DNA of 64,000 nt from Chinchilla lanigera. Lineage: Eukaryota; Chordata; Mammalia; Rodentia; Chinchillidae. The stretch is from NCBI RefSeq assembly GCF_000276665.1, contig NW_004955469.1, positions 12,136,482 to 12,200,481 on the forward strand. The letters are read 5' to 3'. A program made the position numbers and the translations under genes. Below, in pieces: positions 54,575-64,000 of this stretch. The notes beneath the pieces were generated by a model, which was given only the letters and a program-made list of their open reading frames with translations, was not told where the DNA came from and did no database searches. Every line of letters begins with the position of its first letter. Within the stretch, counting starts at the first letter, position 1.

Positions 54575-55309
54575 CTTAATGTCTTTGGAGCTTCTCTGAT
54601 CGGATTCTGCAGAGTCAAATGCCAACAGCAGCTCAATCATACCTGATCATTCACTCTTGGATCCAACTACACTGATGGTCTTCATCATCCGTTCTATCAG
54701 GATTGGAAATTGCAGGATGGTCGAGCTGACAAAGGAAAGGAAACTGCAACTTCTGGGTGCTTAATGCACATATAGCAGGCTCAGTGGCCTTACAACAATC
54801 ATAGGGACCAAGTGGGATTTTTATCAGTCTCCTTGAGCCAGAGATTTTATTCACAATAAAAGAAAGGGATGCTTTTTACAGAAATTTTAGAAAGTGTGAG
54901 AAAAAAGTAAAGATTACTCATAATTCTACTTTCCAGAAATCACCTTCAGTATCACCTCGCTGTTTTCTTTTCGGCACTTCATCCATATTGATCTAACTGA
55001 AATCCCACTGATGTCATTTTTCTCTCGATATTGAAGCAGAAACATTTCTCCCCCGTTACTCCATACTTTGCAAATACTAGGGGAGAGAGGCTTGTCTCTT
55101 CCTTCTACATTTTCATGGTGGAGAAAGAGAAGAATGGGCATTTGGGAAAGCGGGGGAATTCTTCCACTGTGCTTGAGAAAGGAAACTACCTCTCAGGGTG
55201 ATATTGGGTAACTACGGGTTAGCTGTACAGCTGAGCTCCCAGAGGAAATAGATGGCTAGGACCTCAGCTATGTACAGAAGCATCTATAATGTAACGGCAG
55301 CAGAGCATA
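54575..55309. other. Unassigned non-coding stretch
   Basis: No gene or repeat recognised. Confidence 0.4.
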
Positions 55310-55650
55310 ACAGACTTGGAAAGTTCTGTCAGAACTCCCCGCTCCCCCTTGACCACTGTTCACCCGCGTAACCACTGCTCTGCTTCTGTGACCTTGCTTT
55401 GCACTGATTTCCAATGAAAAATCACCTGGTGGAGAAGAAGCAACATAAAAGTAGAGACAAAGCTTTGTTCAAGGTTCTCAAAGAGATGCTAGTCCCTTGC
55501 TGAGATGCTGTCAAAGTAAAGTCACCCTTTGCTCCTACTCCGTGTTGAGGGGATTAGCTCTGTTGGGGATCCCCTCCACCCAGTTTGCTTTTCTGCTCTA
55601 TGCTGACTCATGCAATTGAGAAAAGGACACGGAGAGTGGCACCTCGTTTC
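55310..55650 (+). mobile_element. Candidate class I ERV LTR
   Basis: A TATA-like ACATAAAAGTAGAGAC (55444) is followed by TTCTCAAAGAGATGCTAG, a polyadenylation-like region AAAGTAAAGTCACCC and TTTGCTCCTACTCCGTG (55529), an order found in gamma-type LTRs. Ends and family are not resolved. Its position upstream of a retroviral protease remnant supports the call. Confidence 0.4.
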
Positions 55651-55788
55651 TCTCTTGTCCCTTTTCTGAGAAGTGATATTAAAATTGTATCAATTAGATG
55701 GATAAAAGGAGAATGCTAAATATTCAATTGAAAGAGTTGTAAATAGTTGCCTCTAGAGAAGGATAGCAGTGGATAGACGGTCATCTCC

Positions 55789-55985
55789 ATGGAGGAGCCC
55801 TGGGTAATCATGACTATGGAGGAACAAGAAAACAGCCTCTTGCTAGACACAGGTGCAAGTCTCTCGGTCCTTCTTTTCAATCCCGGCCTTCCTTCCAGCT
55901 GTCACACCTCAGTGAAAGGAGTCACTGGTGAGGAGGTAATATGCTATTTTTGACAACCCTTAGGCTGTAACTACTTGTTAGATCC
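55789..55985 (+). pseudogene. Class I endogenous retrovirus protease (pro) remnant
   Basis: Read from 55789 the frame gives a peptide with the aspartic-protease motif LLDTGAS at 55840-55860, then SVLL, the pattern of a retroviral protease active site with hydrophobic residues around DTGA. An in-frame TGA at 55951-55953 breaks it, and the same frame continues as QPLGC, which fits the protease sequence farther on. Reverse transcriptase and later domains are absent. Upstream gag is not recognisable. This is a dead gammaretrovirus-like fragment; no function is expected. Confidence 0.7.
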
Positions 55986-56465
55986 TTCTTGCGTATCTCT
56001 GTCTTCCTGAGAAACCACTTTGAAGATACCACCATGTATTACAGCAGCCATTGATATTTTCCTACTAATCTATCCATAACTCTGTAATGTTTGTATTGTT
56101 CCTATGCTATTTCGTAAATGGATGCATGTTTATTATTATGTGTTTCCTACAACAACCATTGAGAATAGTTAATGATTATTCAATAGGTCACTCATGTATA
56201 GCTCTATTTATTTTCTTTAGAAGCCACTTTGAAGATACCAAAGTATAGTGCAACAACTATCGATAATCTCCTACCTCTTTTCTGTAACTCACTATTATTT
56301 GTCTATTTGTTTTCCTGAGAAACTATCTTGTAGATAACAATATGTAAAACAATAACCATTCATAATTTCCTACCACTTTGTCTGTAATTTGGTAAGGCCC
56401 CCTATTATTATCCTTCTTATACTTCTTATACTCTTTAAAATAAAAAAAAAAAGAGAGAGAAAGAT
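55986..56465 (+). repeat. Degenerate tandem repeat of about 100 bp units, ending in an A tail
   Basis: Three copies of a block like GAAACCACTTTGAAGATACC..., T(A)CAACAACCATTGATAAT.TCCTAC start near 56008, 56220 and 56317, the first being longer. The array ends ATACTCTTTAAAATAAAAAAAAAA. GATAACAATATGTAAAACAA(C/T)AACCA is also found in the L1 3' UTR at 20516, and both regions end CTTTAAAATAAAAA, so an L1 3' UTR origin is likely. Confidence 0.5.
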
Positions 56466-56904
56466 AGCGTGGAAACTCTTGTTTTCCTAAAAGGTATCAT
56501 GGAACTATCTGCTCTTTAAGTCATGTGTAACCTTGGTTAAAATGAAATAATAATTTAAAGGAGAGAGACAAAGCATGAAGTGTTGACCTAATGCTGAACA
56601 CATTTGTGTTATAAACTTTGTAGGCATCATTTTAATGGCTGCATATTATCCCATCATGTGGCTATATCACGATTATTACTTCATGTTGCTGGACATGTCA
56701 CTTGCTGCTAAACTGTATCATTCAGGCAGTACTATGATGAGCAACCCTACGCAGAGAGCTTTTTCTATACCTGAGATTTTCCTTGTAAGGAAATGAAAGT
56801 GCTTGGAATGTGTGAGAATGCTTGTTTCCCCATATTATTACCAGTTTAGATTAAATTCCTTTGTAAAATGTCTTAATGAAGTGTCTTGTCTTAATAGAGC
56901 ATGT
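56466..56904. other. Unassigned, possible L1 antisense fragment
   Basis: GGCATCATTTTAATGGCTGCATATTATCCCATCATGTGGC (56622-56661) is the kind of sequence seen in antisense L1 3' parts. It is weak. Confidence 0.35.
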
Positions 56905-56906
56905 GT

Positions 56907-57262
56907 CTTGGTTACTTTTCTCTCACTGTTGACACAAAATACATGATGCCCAAAATTAAGGAAGGAAAGGCTTATTTAGCTTACAGTTTGTAGAGGTTTC
57001 AGTCCATACTTCACTGGCTCCACGGCAGAGTGTCACATGGCAGACGGCAATAGTTCATGGTGGCAGATATACAGTAAAAGCAATAAGAGCACAAGGGGAG
57101 GAGGCAAGCAACCAAGCTGCCTCTTTCCCCCTCTTACATGTATGCAAACTATCAGCCCCAGGGAGAGTGTAGCACTCACACCTATATCAATCATAAACTC
57201 TAAAAGCCTGCCTCATGACTGCATGAGGTTTTGGGGGAACATCTAGAGCCAAACCATAGCAG
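56907..57262 (-). mobile_element. MaLR-type solo LTR (antisense)
   Basis: TTGGTTACTTTTCTCTCACTGTTGACACAAAATACATGATGCCC, AAGGCTTATTTAGCTTACAGTTTGTAGAGGTTTCAGTCC, right end CATCTAGAGCCAAACCATAGCA. Closely resembles 15157 and 21095. Confidence 0.7.
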
Positions 57263-57329
57263 CATGAAAAATGATTTTCCTTTAAAGCAGTTGAGAATAT
57301 GAATGCTGAAAGGCCATCAACCTTGCTCA
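57263..57329. other. Unassigned spacer
   Basis: Nothing recognised. Confidence 0.4.
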
Positions 57330-57420
57330 GTGTGTCCAAGGTTAACAGTGGTGGAGGTGGCTTTTAAGTTTGGTCTGTCTGACTTCCAAGTCCTTATCCA
57401 CACCACAGCTGGCCTCTCAG
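57330..57420 (-). repeat. MIR SINE fragment (antisense)
   Basis: TCAGTGTGTCCAAGGTTAACAGTGGTGGAGGTGGCTTTTAAG and GACTTCCAAGTCCTTATCCACACCAC is reversed MIR. Confidence 0.6.
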
Positions 57421-58254
57421 TAGAAAGGCCTGGTCATCAAAGATCACCACGGACAAAGGAAAAATGAACTCCCTGGCCCTTTAACCTATTACTCATTAAA
57501 AGTATGATTTGTTTCTTCTGAGGCAGTCCAGGATTTAAAAGCAGCCTCTGCTAACAGAAACAGTGACTCTTCATTTGGGCCTACAAATGTCCAGTGCATA
57601 GCTAAAAGTAGAACAAAGCTTCACCATCATATGTACCTGACTTCTTTATTACCATACATTGTTGGTCAGATCTGCTCACTCTGCATACAGGCATGTTCAT
57701 CATTTAAAAGCTAGCAAACGCTCAACCCCCTTCAAGACTCAGGACACCAAGGTAAGAAATTTACAAGGACAGTCAAGGACCAATGAGCATCCAGAAGTCT
57801 GTCTGGTCAGTGCCCTAACCCTGTGGTCCCATGGATTCTTGCAGACCCGTCACAAAACTGAGACTGCCCCAAACAGACATAATTATCTGGTAGAGACCTG
57901 AGCAAGCAATAAGGACTTCTCTGGAGACACCCTGCGCTGCCAGCCCACTCCAACTCTTTAAAAGCTGTTCCCTCCCCTCTGCTGAAAGGCCAGTCTGATC
58001 TCCATCAGAGCTGTGCCTCCTTCAGCTCCTCAAGTTCCTTTCCTATTTCCTCTTACTTTCTTACTCTTTCTAGTAAATCCACCTTTGCCTTTCACATCCT
58101 GAAATGCTTTTCTGTGACGATGTCCATAACCTGCCCAGGCCTACTAGATGTCCCTATCTCCTCTTTAGGGGATCTCTTTGAGACCTGTCCAGTAACAAAA
58201 AAGAACTAATTATTAGAGCTGAATCTTAATCCAATCTTTCAACTATTTAGTAGT
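57421..58254. other. Unassigned non-coding stretch
   Basis: About 0.83 kb, no gene or repeat recognised. Confidence 0.4.
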
Positions 58255-58350
58255 CTTTGAGTCTCAATTTCCTTGTCCATAAAACAGGGTGCCCCAGACT
58301 ACCTACTCACATAGAGCTGTAAGAACCAAGCGAGATCATGAAGACTGAAA
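58255..58350 (+). repeat. MIR SINE fragment
   Basis: GAGTCTCAATTTCCTTGTCCATAAAACAGGGTGCCCC and GAGCTGTAAGAACCAAGCGAGATCATG is the MIR 3' half. Confidence 0.65.
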
Positions 58351-58424
58351 ATTCTAGAGAGTTCCATTTGCTTATAGACTTCAAAAAGGCATGGGCCCCA
58401 CATTCTATATATCATATTTATTTA

Positions 58425-58620
58425 GCAGTTACATATGACAGTTACTCTGAATTAAAGCCTTTGTATGCATTATCTCATTTAATTTTTTGATAGTCCAATG
58501 GGTTAGATATTACTGTTTCTAGTTTAGAAATTAGAAATGGAAGCTATGTCTCATAGTCAATAAGTGGTGGAGGTGAGTTTGAGTCCAAGAGCTCTGACTC
58601 CAGAATTTTGTCTTTATTAT
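58425..58620 (-). repeat. MIR SINE (antisense)
   Basis: CATTATCTCATTTAATTTTTTGATAG, GGGTTAGATATTACTG, TCATAGTCAATAAGTGGTGGAGGTGAGTTTGAGTCCAAGAGCTCTGACTCCAGA is reversed MIR. Confidence 0.8.
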
Positions 58621-59640
58621 TTTATTATTATGAGGTCAATGGATCAGGAGACACCCGCCATTGAAAAGATGCTTAATTACACACAGTTCCAAAGAGGAAA
58701 GGGTACACCAGTTTATGTAGGGCTACACAGGAAGTGGCCCAGTGAGCCAGGAATCAGAAGGAATGAGGAAAGGCTTTGTTGTGGCTTTCGTGGGAATGAA
58801 TAGATGAGACAGGGTGAACAAGCCAGACAGGTTTAGGATCGGCTAGATTTAATAATGTTATGGGCTTCTGAGATGTAAGGACTGTCCCTAGTGGACAGCT
58901 AAAATCGTGGTGTCTGACAGTAGGATTTTAGCTCTACCTGAGAGCTTCATAAATGTATGCTCAGAGAGAAGTTCTTTAGCATATCTAGAAGTAGCTGGGT
59001 GGGGAGGGAGGAGGGGCAATCTGTCCAGGATCAGCAAGATCCCACAGGCCCGAGAATTAATACAGAGAAGAAGAAAACATACTTGACATGCTTATGCACT
59101 AAGCCAGGTTGTTTTGTGCCAGATGGTTCTTGTCACCATCAAGAACCATATCAGTGATTCCCATTGTTGTCCAAAAGTGAGGCTCATAAGGATGGGGACC
59201 GTGTTGTACCCGGCATAATGACTGGCACACAGTAGTTCTCAGGATAGATTTGCTGATTGAGCGTGTGTTCCTATTCCTGCTAAACTTAGGGCTTCACGCA
59301 CTGTAAAGGAGGCACAGGTGTAGGTGCTCAGTAATGCATTATTTTCTTTATCAGGGCAATGAGCATGACAGAGAAAACCCATCTGTCAACAATCACAGTA
59401 ACCCAGGATTGGACTCTCTGCTTATGAAGAGCTCTTCCTAAAGGACACAGGTGGTTTCAGATTTTGCCCTGTGGAGATCTCACGAATCCCAGCCACAAGC
59501 GCTCCTGACTTTGTTTTCAGGAAAGCTGTGCTGACCTCTCACTTGACCAGTATTCTCATTTTAGTCTTCTCTTTCCACGAACTCAGGGGCCATCTTTATT
59601 TGACCATCTGGAGAACACACTCACTCAGGAGGTTCTGCTT
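58621..59640. other. Unassigned stretch with a possible L2 end near 59185-59265
   Basis: GGCTCATAAGGATGGGGACCGTGTTG..GACTGGCACACAGTAG is L2-like. 58690-58900 may be a worn LTR but cannot be named. Confidence 0.4.
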
Positions 59641-59649
59641 TGTTTTGTT

Positions 59650-59825
59650 TTGTCTGTTTATTTGGTTGTTTTGTAGTATTGGAAGTTGAACTCAAGGCCT
59701 TTTTTTTGAGATGTGGTCTTATTAATTCACTTCACTTCCCAGACTGAGCTTGAGTTTGCAATCCCCCTGCCTCAGCCTCCAAGAATGCCAAGATTACAAG
59801 TGTGTGCTGCTACACCTGGAGATGC
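59650..59825 (-). mobile_element. Worn B1 and ID composite (antisense)
   Basis: 59673-59700 (GTAGTATTGGAAGTTGAACTCAAGGCCT) is the reversed 3' half of an ID-like unit. 59701-59820 is a reversed B1-like unit (TTTTTTTGAGATGTGGTC to ATTACAAGTGTGTGCTGCTACACCTGG). In element orientation the order is B1 then ID, as at 38253. Confidence 0.75.
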
Positions 59826-60892
59826 TGCCTTTTTTTTTTTTTTTTATTCTCATACACCTATCCTCATCCCCAACCTACCCCAAACATCTTCAGTTACTTA
59901 TTTATATTCATTCAGACACTTAAGAGTATGTATGGTACAAATGACTTGATGTGGTTTGTTCATAGTTTACAATTGTCTTCGAGGAAGACCTATAACAGAA
60001 TCCTACTTATGGCCTTACAACCACTTCTCAGAATTGAGGATTCTAGGAGTTGGGTTGGCAGTAGGCATCCAGAGCTCTAAGAGTATTCCATGCTGCCGCA
60101 CCATGCAAATAATACTGTTAGTGATTAGAGGAGGATTCCAGCACTTTGGGGGTAGGAGGCTTCAAAGGGCAGACTCCCTGTCCTTGGGGAATTTACAGAG
60201 AATAAAAAGCAACAGAAACAAAAGACACACACAGAACTTAATACTGTCAATATGAAGTGACACATTTTAAGAGGATTGTTGACCAAAACAAAAACAAAAA
60301 CAAAACCACGAGAACAGAAAAATAATACAACACACGTTAGATCCGAGACACATTCTTCTCCAGAAGTTGCCAACACCCCCAACAGCCTGGTCCCTTATCC
60401 CATGCCTGCAGTTCCAGTAGGATACCCACCCCCCACCCCATCCAGCCCATTGGAAAGGCACTAACCGACTCTACAAGCTTTTTCTGCACAGAAAACAGGA
60501 ACCAAAAACTGTGGAAAATTAGAGGGCTGGAAAGTAGTTAAAAAAAAAAAAAAAGATGATGCTTTGACCTCACCCAGAGGCTGTCATGTCCACTTCCCTC
60601 CCAAGCCCCATTCCCAAAACATCTCTTCACATTTATTCAGGGATGGCTGTTGCTATGGCTACTGGGTGACAGATGCTTTGAGAATCTGGCATGTGAGGAT
60701 TTCTTCCAATTTGGGATCCGACCTGGAAGAGATGACTATTTTTAGCCACACGCTGCTTAATGTATGCTTTAGCGAAGTCAGTACTTTGCCTCATCTTTAA
60801 ACATCATCTTTCTCCTCACGGCCCGATTCCCTTGCTCCAGTGGCTTAAAGCATTTGTAGGAAGTTTTCTTTACTGTTACTACTACAATGGAA
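59826..60892. other. Unassigned non-coding stretch
   Basis: About 1.07 kb. 60105-60230 and an A-rich (CAAAAA)n patch at 60284-60304 are the only features; poly-A at 60540-60554. Confidence 0.4.
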
Positions 60893-60894
60893 AA

Positions 60895-61503
60895 GACTGC
60901 TATGATTTGTTTCTTTTTTGAGACAGGGTTTCATCGTGTAGTTCAGGCTGACCTCAAACTCTCAGCAATCCTCTTGCCTCAACCTCACGAGTGCTGGGAT
61001 TACAGATGTGTGCTACCACACCTGGCAAAGATTCAGGTTAATTTTTTTGTACCAGGAATCGAACTCAGGACCTTGCTCTTGCCAGACAGGTGCTGCACCA
61101 CTAATACATCCCTAGCCCCAAGACTCCTATGATTTAGATTTAAAAAATATTCCCCCAAAGCCTCATGTGTTTAGAGGGTGACTGGGTCATAGGAATGTTA
61201 TACTCATCAGTGGATTTTTCCATCAATGAGTTCAGTAGGTAAATGTGCTGGTAAGAGGCTGGATTGCAGGTGGGTCACTGGGGCACAGCCTGGAAAGGTG
61301 TATTTGTGACCCCATTTCCTCTCTTTTCTCCCTGCTTCCTGGCTGCAGAAGTTGAGCACCTTTTCTTCCATGTTCCTCTCACAGGTTGATTCTGCCTTGG
61401 AACTATCCAACTATGGACTGAAACAGAGCCAAAATAAACCTTTCTTCCTCTACATTGTGGGTGTCCGGCATTGTGTCCCAGTGATGAAAAGGTGACTAAG
61501 ACA
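60895..61503 (+). mobile_element. MaLR-type solo LTR, split near its 5' end by a composite SINE
   Basis: The LTR resumes at 61120 with GACTCCTATGATTTAGATTTAAAAAATATTCCCCCAAAGCC and continues through GACTGGGTCATAGG, AACTATGGACTGAAACAGAGCCAAAATAAACC to GTGTCCCAGTGATGAAAAGGTGACTAAGACA. Its first bases are at 60895-60908, before the SINE. Confidence 0.75.
60909..61119 (-). mobile_element. ID-then-B1 composite SINE (antisense) with shared target duplication
   Basis: In minus orientation: ID unit (61040-61119), a linker of about 15 bp, then a B1-like unit (60909-61024). A 16-bp duplication, AAGACTGCTATGATTT at 60893-60908 and AAGACTCCTATGATTT at 61120-61135, differs at one position and encloses both units. 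Same architecture as 42159-42415. Confidence 0.9.
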
Positions 61504-63347
61504 AAGACACAGCAAAGACCTCAAGATTCAGGCCACAGACGCCATAGTTCAGACTCGGGACACTCACTGGGCAGCCATGGGAGCATGTTTTAGCTTCCTG
61601 TTTGAGCTGAAGGGCTGCTTTTCAGGGCAACTCTTTCAGTATTGATTCTTCTACTTGATGCTCAGCACTGCTACGAGCACTTAGCTTAGGACCTCTGTGC
61701 CAACTTGACCTTCATTGTTGGTGAGTTTTCATTTCCCATGCTTGACTGTATCTACATTTTGCTATCACTTGCAAAATGATACTTAGGTTATATATTGATC
61801 ACATGCATGTATAAAGGCAGCATGATTGAATTATAAGAATTTTCAACTTCATCCACCTCCAAATTAGCTGTTGGTAGAATCTGTACGAGATACAACCCCA
61901 AGCTATTTCTCTAAACCTAGATAATCAGTTTTCAACCCCCAAGTATGAAATCCCCAGGGAATTCTGCAAACATTCAGTATAATGACACTGGAAACTTTAT
62001 ATACTTTTTGATGTTTATCTCCATTTCACATATCCAATAATTTATCTGGGCCATCTCTCCCTACCTTAGTGAAAAGGATTCGAGCATTCCCTCCTTATTC
62101 TTGGTTCTCACATTTCATGAATAAATGTTTTAGAGCTTGAGGCACCGAACACACTGCTTCTGGTTCTGTGTTATTTGGACATTTCATAACTTACTTGTAA
62201 CCCTGGAAGCTTTCCGAAACCAGGGAAGGCAATATTTTTCCATTCTATCTCTTGTTCCTAGTTCAGTGCCTTGCACATAGTAGAGACTCAGAAAATATTC
62301 ATGGAGTTGGATTGCAATACAAAAGTTTTCAGACTAGGTGTCTAGTCCAACCTCCATTTCTGATTTACAAGTCCAAGTCTTCCAGATCTTAGCTTCTTTG
62401 TCTGTAATAAGATTGGTAAAAAAATGAGATTGGTAAAATAAAAAAAAAAGATTGGTAATACATGCTTCACTTCACAAACTTACCCCTAGAATTAAATTAG
62501 CCTTACTTTATAAATGGCATCCCTGAGATGAAAATTCATGTTCCTCCTGAAATTAGAAAAAAAAGAAAGGAATGAGAAAATATCATAGTAGTACTACAGC
62601 TATTCAAGCTAGGTGATACAGCCTCAGGAAATATCAAAGCAATTCAAATAGGCTGCACATGAAAAACAAAGCAGAAGTGCGGTTGAAGTAGAGGGCAGAA
62701 GAAGATAAGAAGGAAAGGTGATGATGAGGGATAGATATGAGAGTATGGTGTGGTCACAAACCATTCCCAGTGGACTGGGGCACAGACAGTTGCAGAGCAG
62801 AAACAACCACCAGTAGAAGTCATGATGAGACAGTCTTGCCAGGCACTACTCTGTGTGCTAGTCAGGGCTTTCTTGGGCACAGAGGTCTCCAAGTTCAGAA
62901 GAAGGCAAATCAGATAGAGAAGGCTCCAGTGACAGCAGAAAAGACAGTCAGAAACGGAACCCAATGATGTAACTATCACAGGGGATTTTGATTCAGCTAG
63001 ACTTCTTTGGGAAACATTGAGCCAATAAACTCCAACAAATAAAAGCTTGGAAACATATTGGTTCCTGGAACCAAAAACTTAGAAGTAGGAAAGTGGCAAT
63101 AAAAGCAAAGCATTGCCCAAAGCCTGAGAAGCAGGGAAGAGACAAACAAGGCAAAGTTAAGAGAATATAGAAGACTGACAAAAAAGATGTTAACACCATT
63201 ATTAGTAGAGAGAGACTTAAAATGGGTACACATGAAACAAATGGCACAACTATAAAGCAGGCTAACGAGAACAAGTATGCATGGTTTGGTTTCCATTTTT
63301 CAAGACTGAAAACAAATAGAAAAATTCATTATTTATCAAGGAGCTGG
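61504..63347. other. Unassigned non-coding stretch
   Basis: About 1.8 kb, AT-rich. 62226-62310 may be an L2/MIR end (AGTGCCTTGCACATAGTAGAGACTCAG). A short tandem GATTGGTAAAA lies three times at 62411-62460. The rest is unassigned, possibly old ERV or LINE sequence. Confidence 0.4.
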
Positions 63348-63500
63348 GCTGGGTGTGGTGGCTCACACCTGTAATCCCAGCACTTGGGAGGTTGAGGCAA
63401 GAGGACTGCCGCAGGTTCAAGGCCAGTGTGGGTTGCACATTGAGTTCAAGGACAGGCTAAACTATATAGTGAGGTCCTGTCTTAAAATAACAAAAAGAAG
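63348..63500 (+). mobile_element. B1-like SINE
   Basis: GCTGGGTGTGGTGGCTCACACCTGTAATCCCAGCACTTGGGAGGTTGAGGCAAGAGG to GTGAGGTCCTGTCTTAAAATAAC. Confidence 0.95.
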
Positions 63501-63661
63501 AAGGGAGTGGGTTTATTCCTTGATCCACCTTGATCCAAAGTTGGCAATCATACAGAGTGAATGTATACAGAAGTCCAACAATAGACTATTTTCCTGAAAC
63601 TGGCTGAAATGATAACCAAGAAGAAAAATAGAAACAACATGAAATTTAATAGTGACATTCT

Positions 63662-63817
63662 GCCCTGTGTGGTGATGCATGTCTGTAATCCCAGCACTTG
63701 GGAGATTGAGGCAGGAGGATTGCCAGTTGAAGGCCAGCCTGGACTATGTAGTGGGTTCAAGGGTATACTGACTGCATAGTGAGACCTTGTCTCAAAAACA
63801 CAAAACAAAACAAAAAG
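63662..63817 (+). mobile_element. B1-like SINE
   Basis: GCCCTGTGTGGTGATGCATGTCTGTAATCCCAGCACTTGGGAGATTGAGGCAGGAGG to GTGAGACCTTGTCTCAAAAACAC with a (CAAAA)n tail. It lies about 160 bp from the preceding B1 in the same orientation; internal differences show two insertions, not a duplication. Confidence 0.95.
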
Positions 63818-63989
63818 TCAGTGAGATTCAAGAGTAGGTGAGGCAGTAGTGGACAGTAGAGATCAAATCAGATGGGAATGAGCTGGAGTGGTCAGCATGG
63901 GTTTGGGACAGGGGATCTCAGGACCATGGATAGCTCTGAGTTCACTTTGTGTCTAGGTCAAAGCTGGCCTTTTAAGACAATGCTACATG

Positions 63990-64000
63990 GGGGCTGGGGA
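63990..64000 (+). mobile_element. Probable start of an ID SINE cut by the window edge
   Basis: The last bases, GGGGCTGGGGA, equal the first bases of the ID consensus. Only 11 bases are available. Confidence 0.45.

Noticed and set aside
63348..63817. Tandem duplication of one B1
   Set aside because: The two B1 units have different tails and flanks, so two separate insertions are more likely.

Overview
The window is 64 kb of mammalian nuclear DNA without any protein-coding gene, rRNA or tRNA gene, or CpG-island promoter that I can support. Two SINE types point to a rodent: ID/BC1-type tRNA-Ala SINEs (8710, 27321, 31238, 35630, 42159, 60909) and 7SL-derived B1-like SINEs (18027, 34455, 38253, 42159, 52817, 59701, 60909, 63348, 63662). 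I saw no B2 elements and the ID/B1 sequences are not mouse- or rat-like, so I infer a non-murid rodent. A castorimorph or squirrel-related lineage is possible, but this is a guess. The DNA should be read as intergenic or deep intronic.

Layout. 0.4-1.0 kb is a MaLR-type LTR split by a 193-bp hAT mini-transposon. 5.2-7.5 kb is an apparently complete minus-strand MaLR-type provirus (LTR, 1.6-kb internal region, tRNA-Leu-like primer binding site, LTR). 10.1-10.9 kb is a Tigger relic. 11.5-14.6 kb is repeat-poor and holds a homeobox/GATA-rich candidate enhancer and a good CTCF-like motif. 15-18 kb has an LTR, two hAT relics and a B1. 20.2-22.1 kb is L1 with an LTR inside it. 23-25 kb has two LTRs. 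25.8-26.3 kb is another enhancer-like unique block. 27-36 kb mixes ID, MIR, an ERVL-type LTR broken by an L1 fragment, and B1. 36.0-38.0 kb is two antisense L1 3' ends. 38-46.6 kb has composite SINEs, a MaLR LTR, microsatellites and two enhancer-like unique blocks. 48.8-53.6 kb is LTR, L1 and L2. 54.4 kb carries a second copy of the same hAT mini-transposon. 55.3-56.0 kb has a class I endogenous retrovirus remnant with a recognisable protease active-site motif and an in-frame stop. 56.0-56.5 kb is an odd degenerate tandem repeat. 57-64 kb is LTR, MIR and SINEs, ending at the first bases of another ID element.

Nothing here acts as a set of cooperating genes. The useful information is the insertion history (nested elements with target-site duplications) and four repeat-free blocks that may be cis-regulatory. 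I found no convincing new molecular system. The best leads are the hAT mini-transposon pair, the full-length MaLR provirus, the TSD-bracketed ID-B1 composite SINEs, and the candidate enhancer/CTCF blocks.
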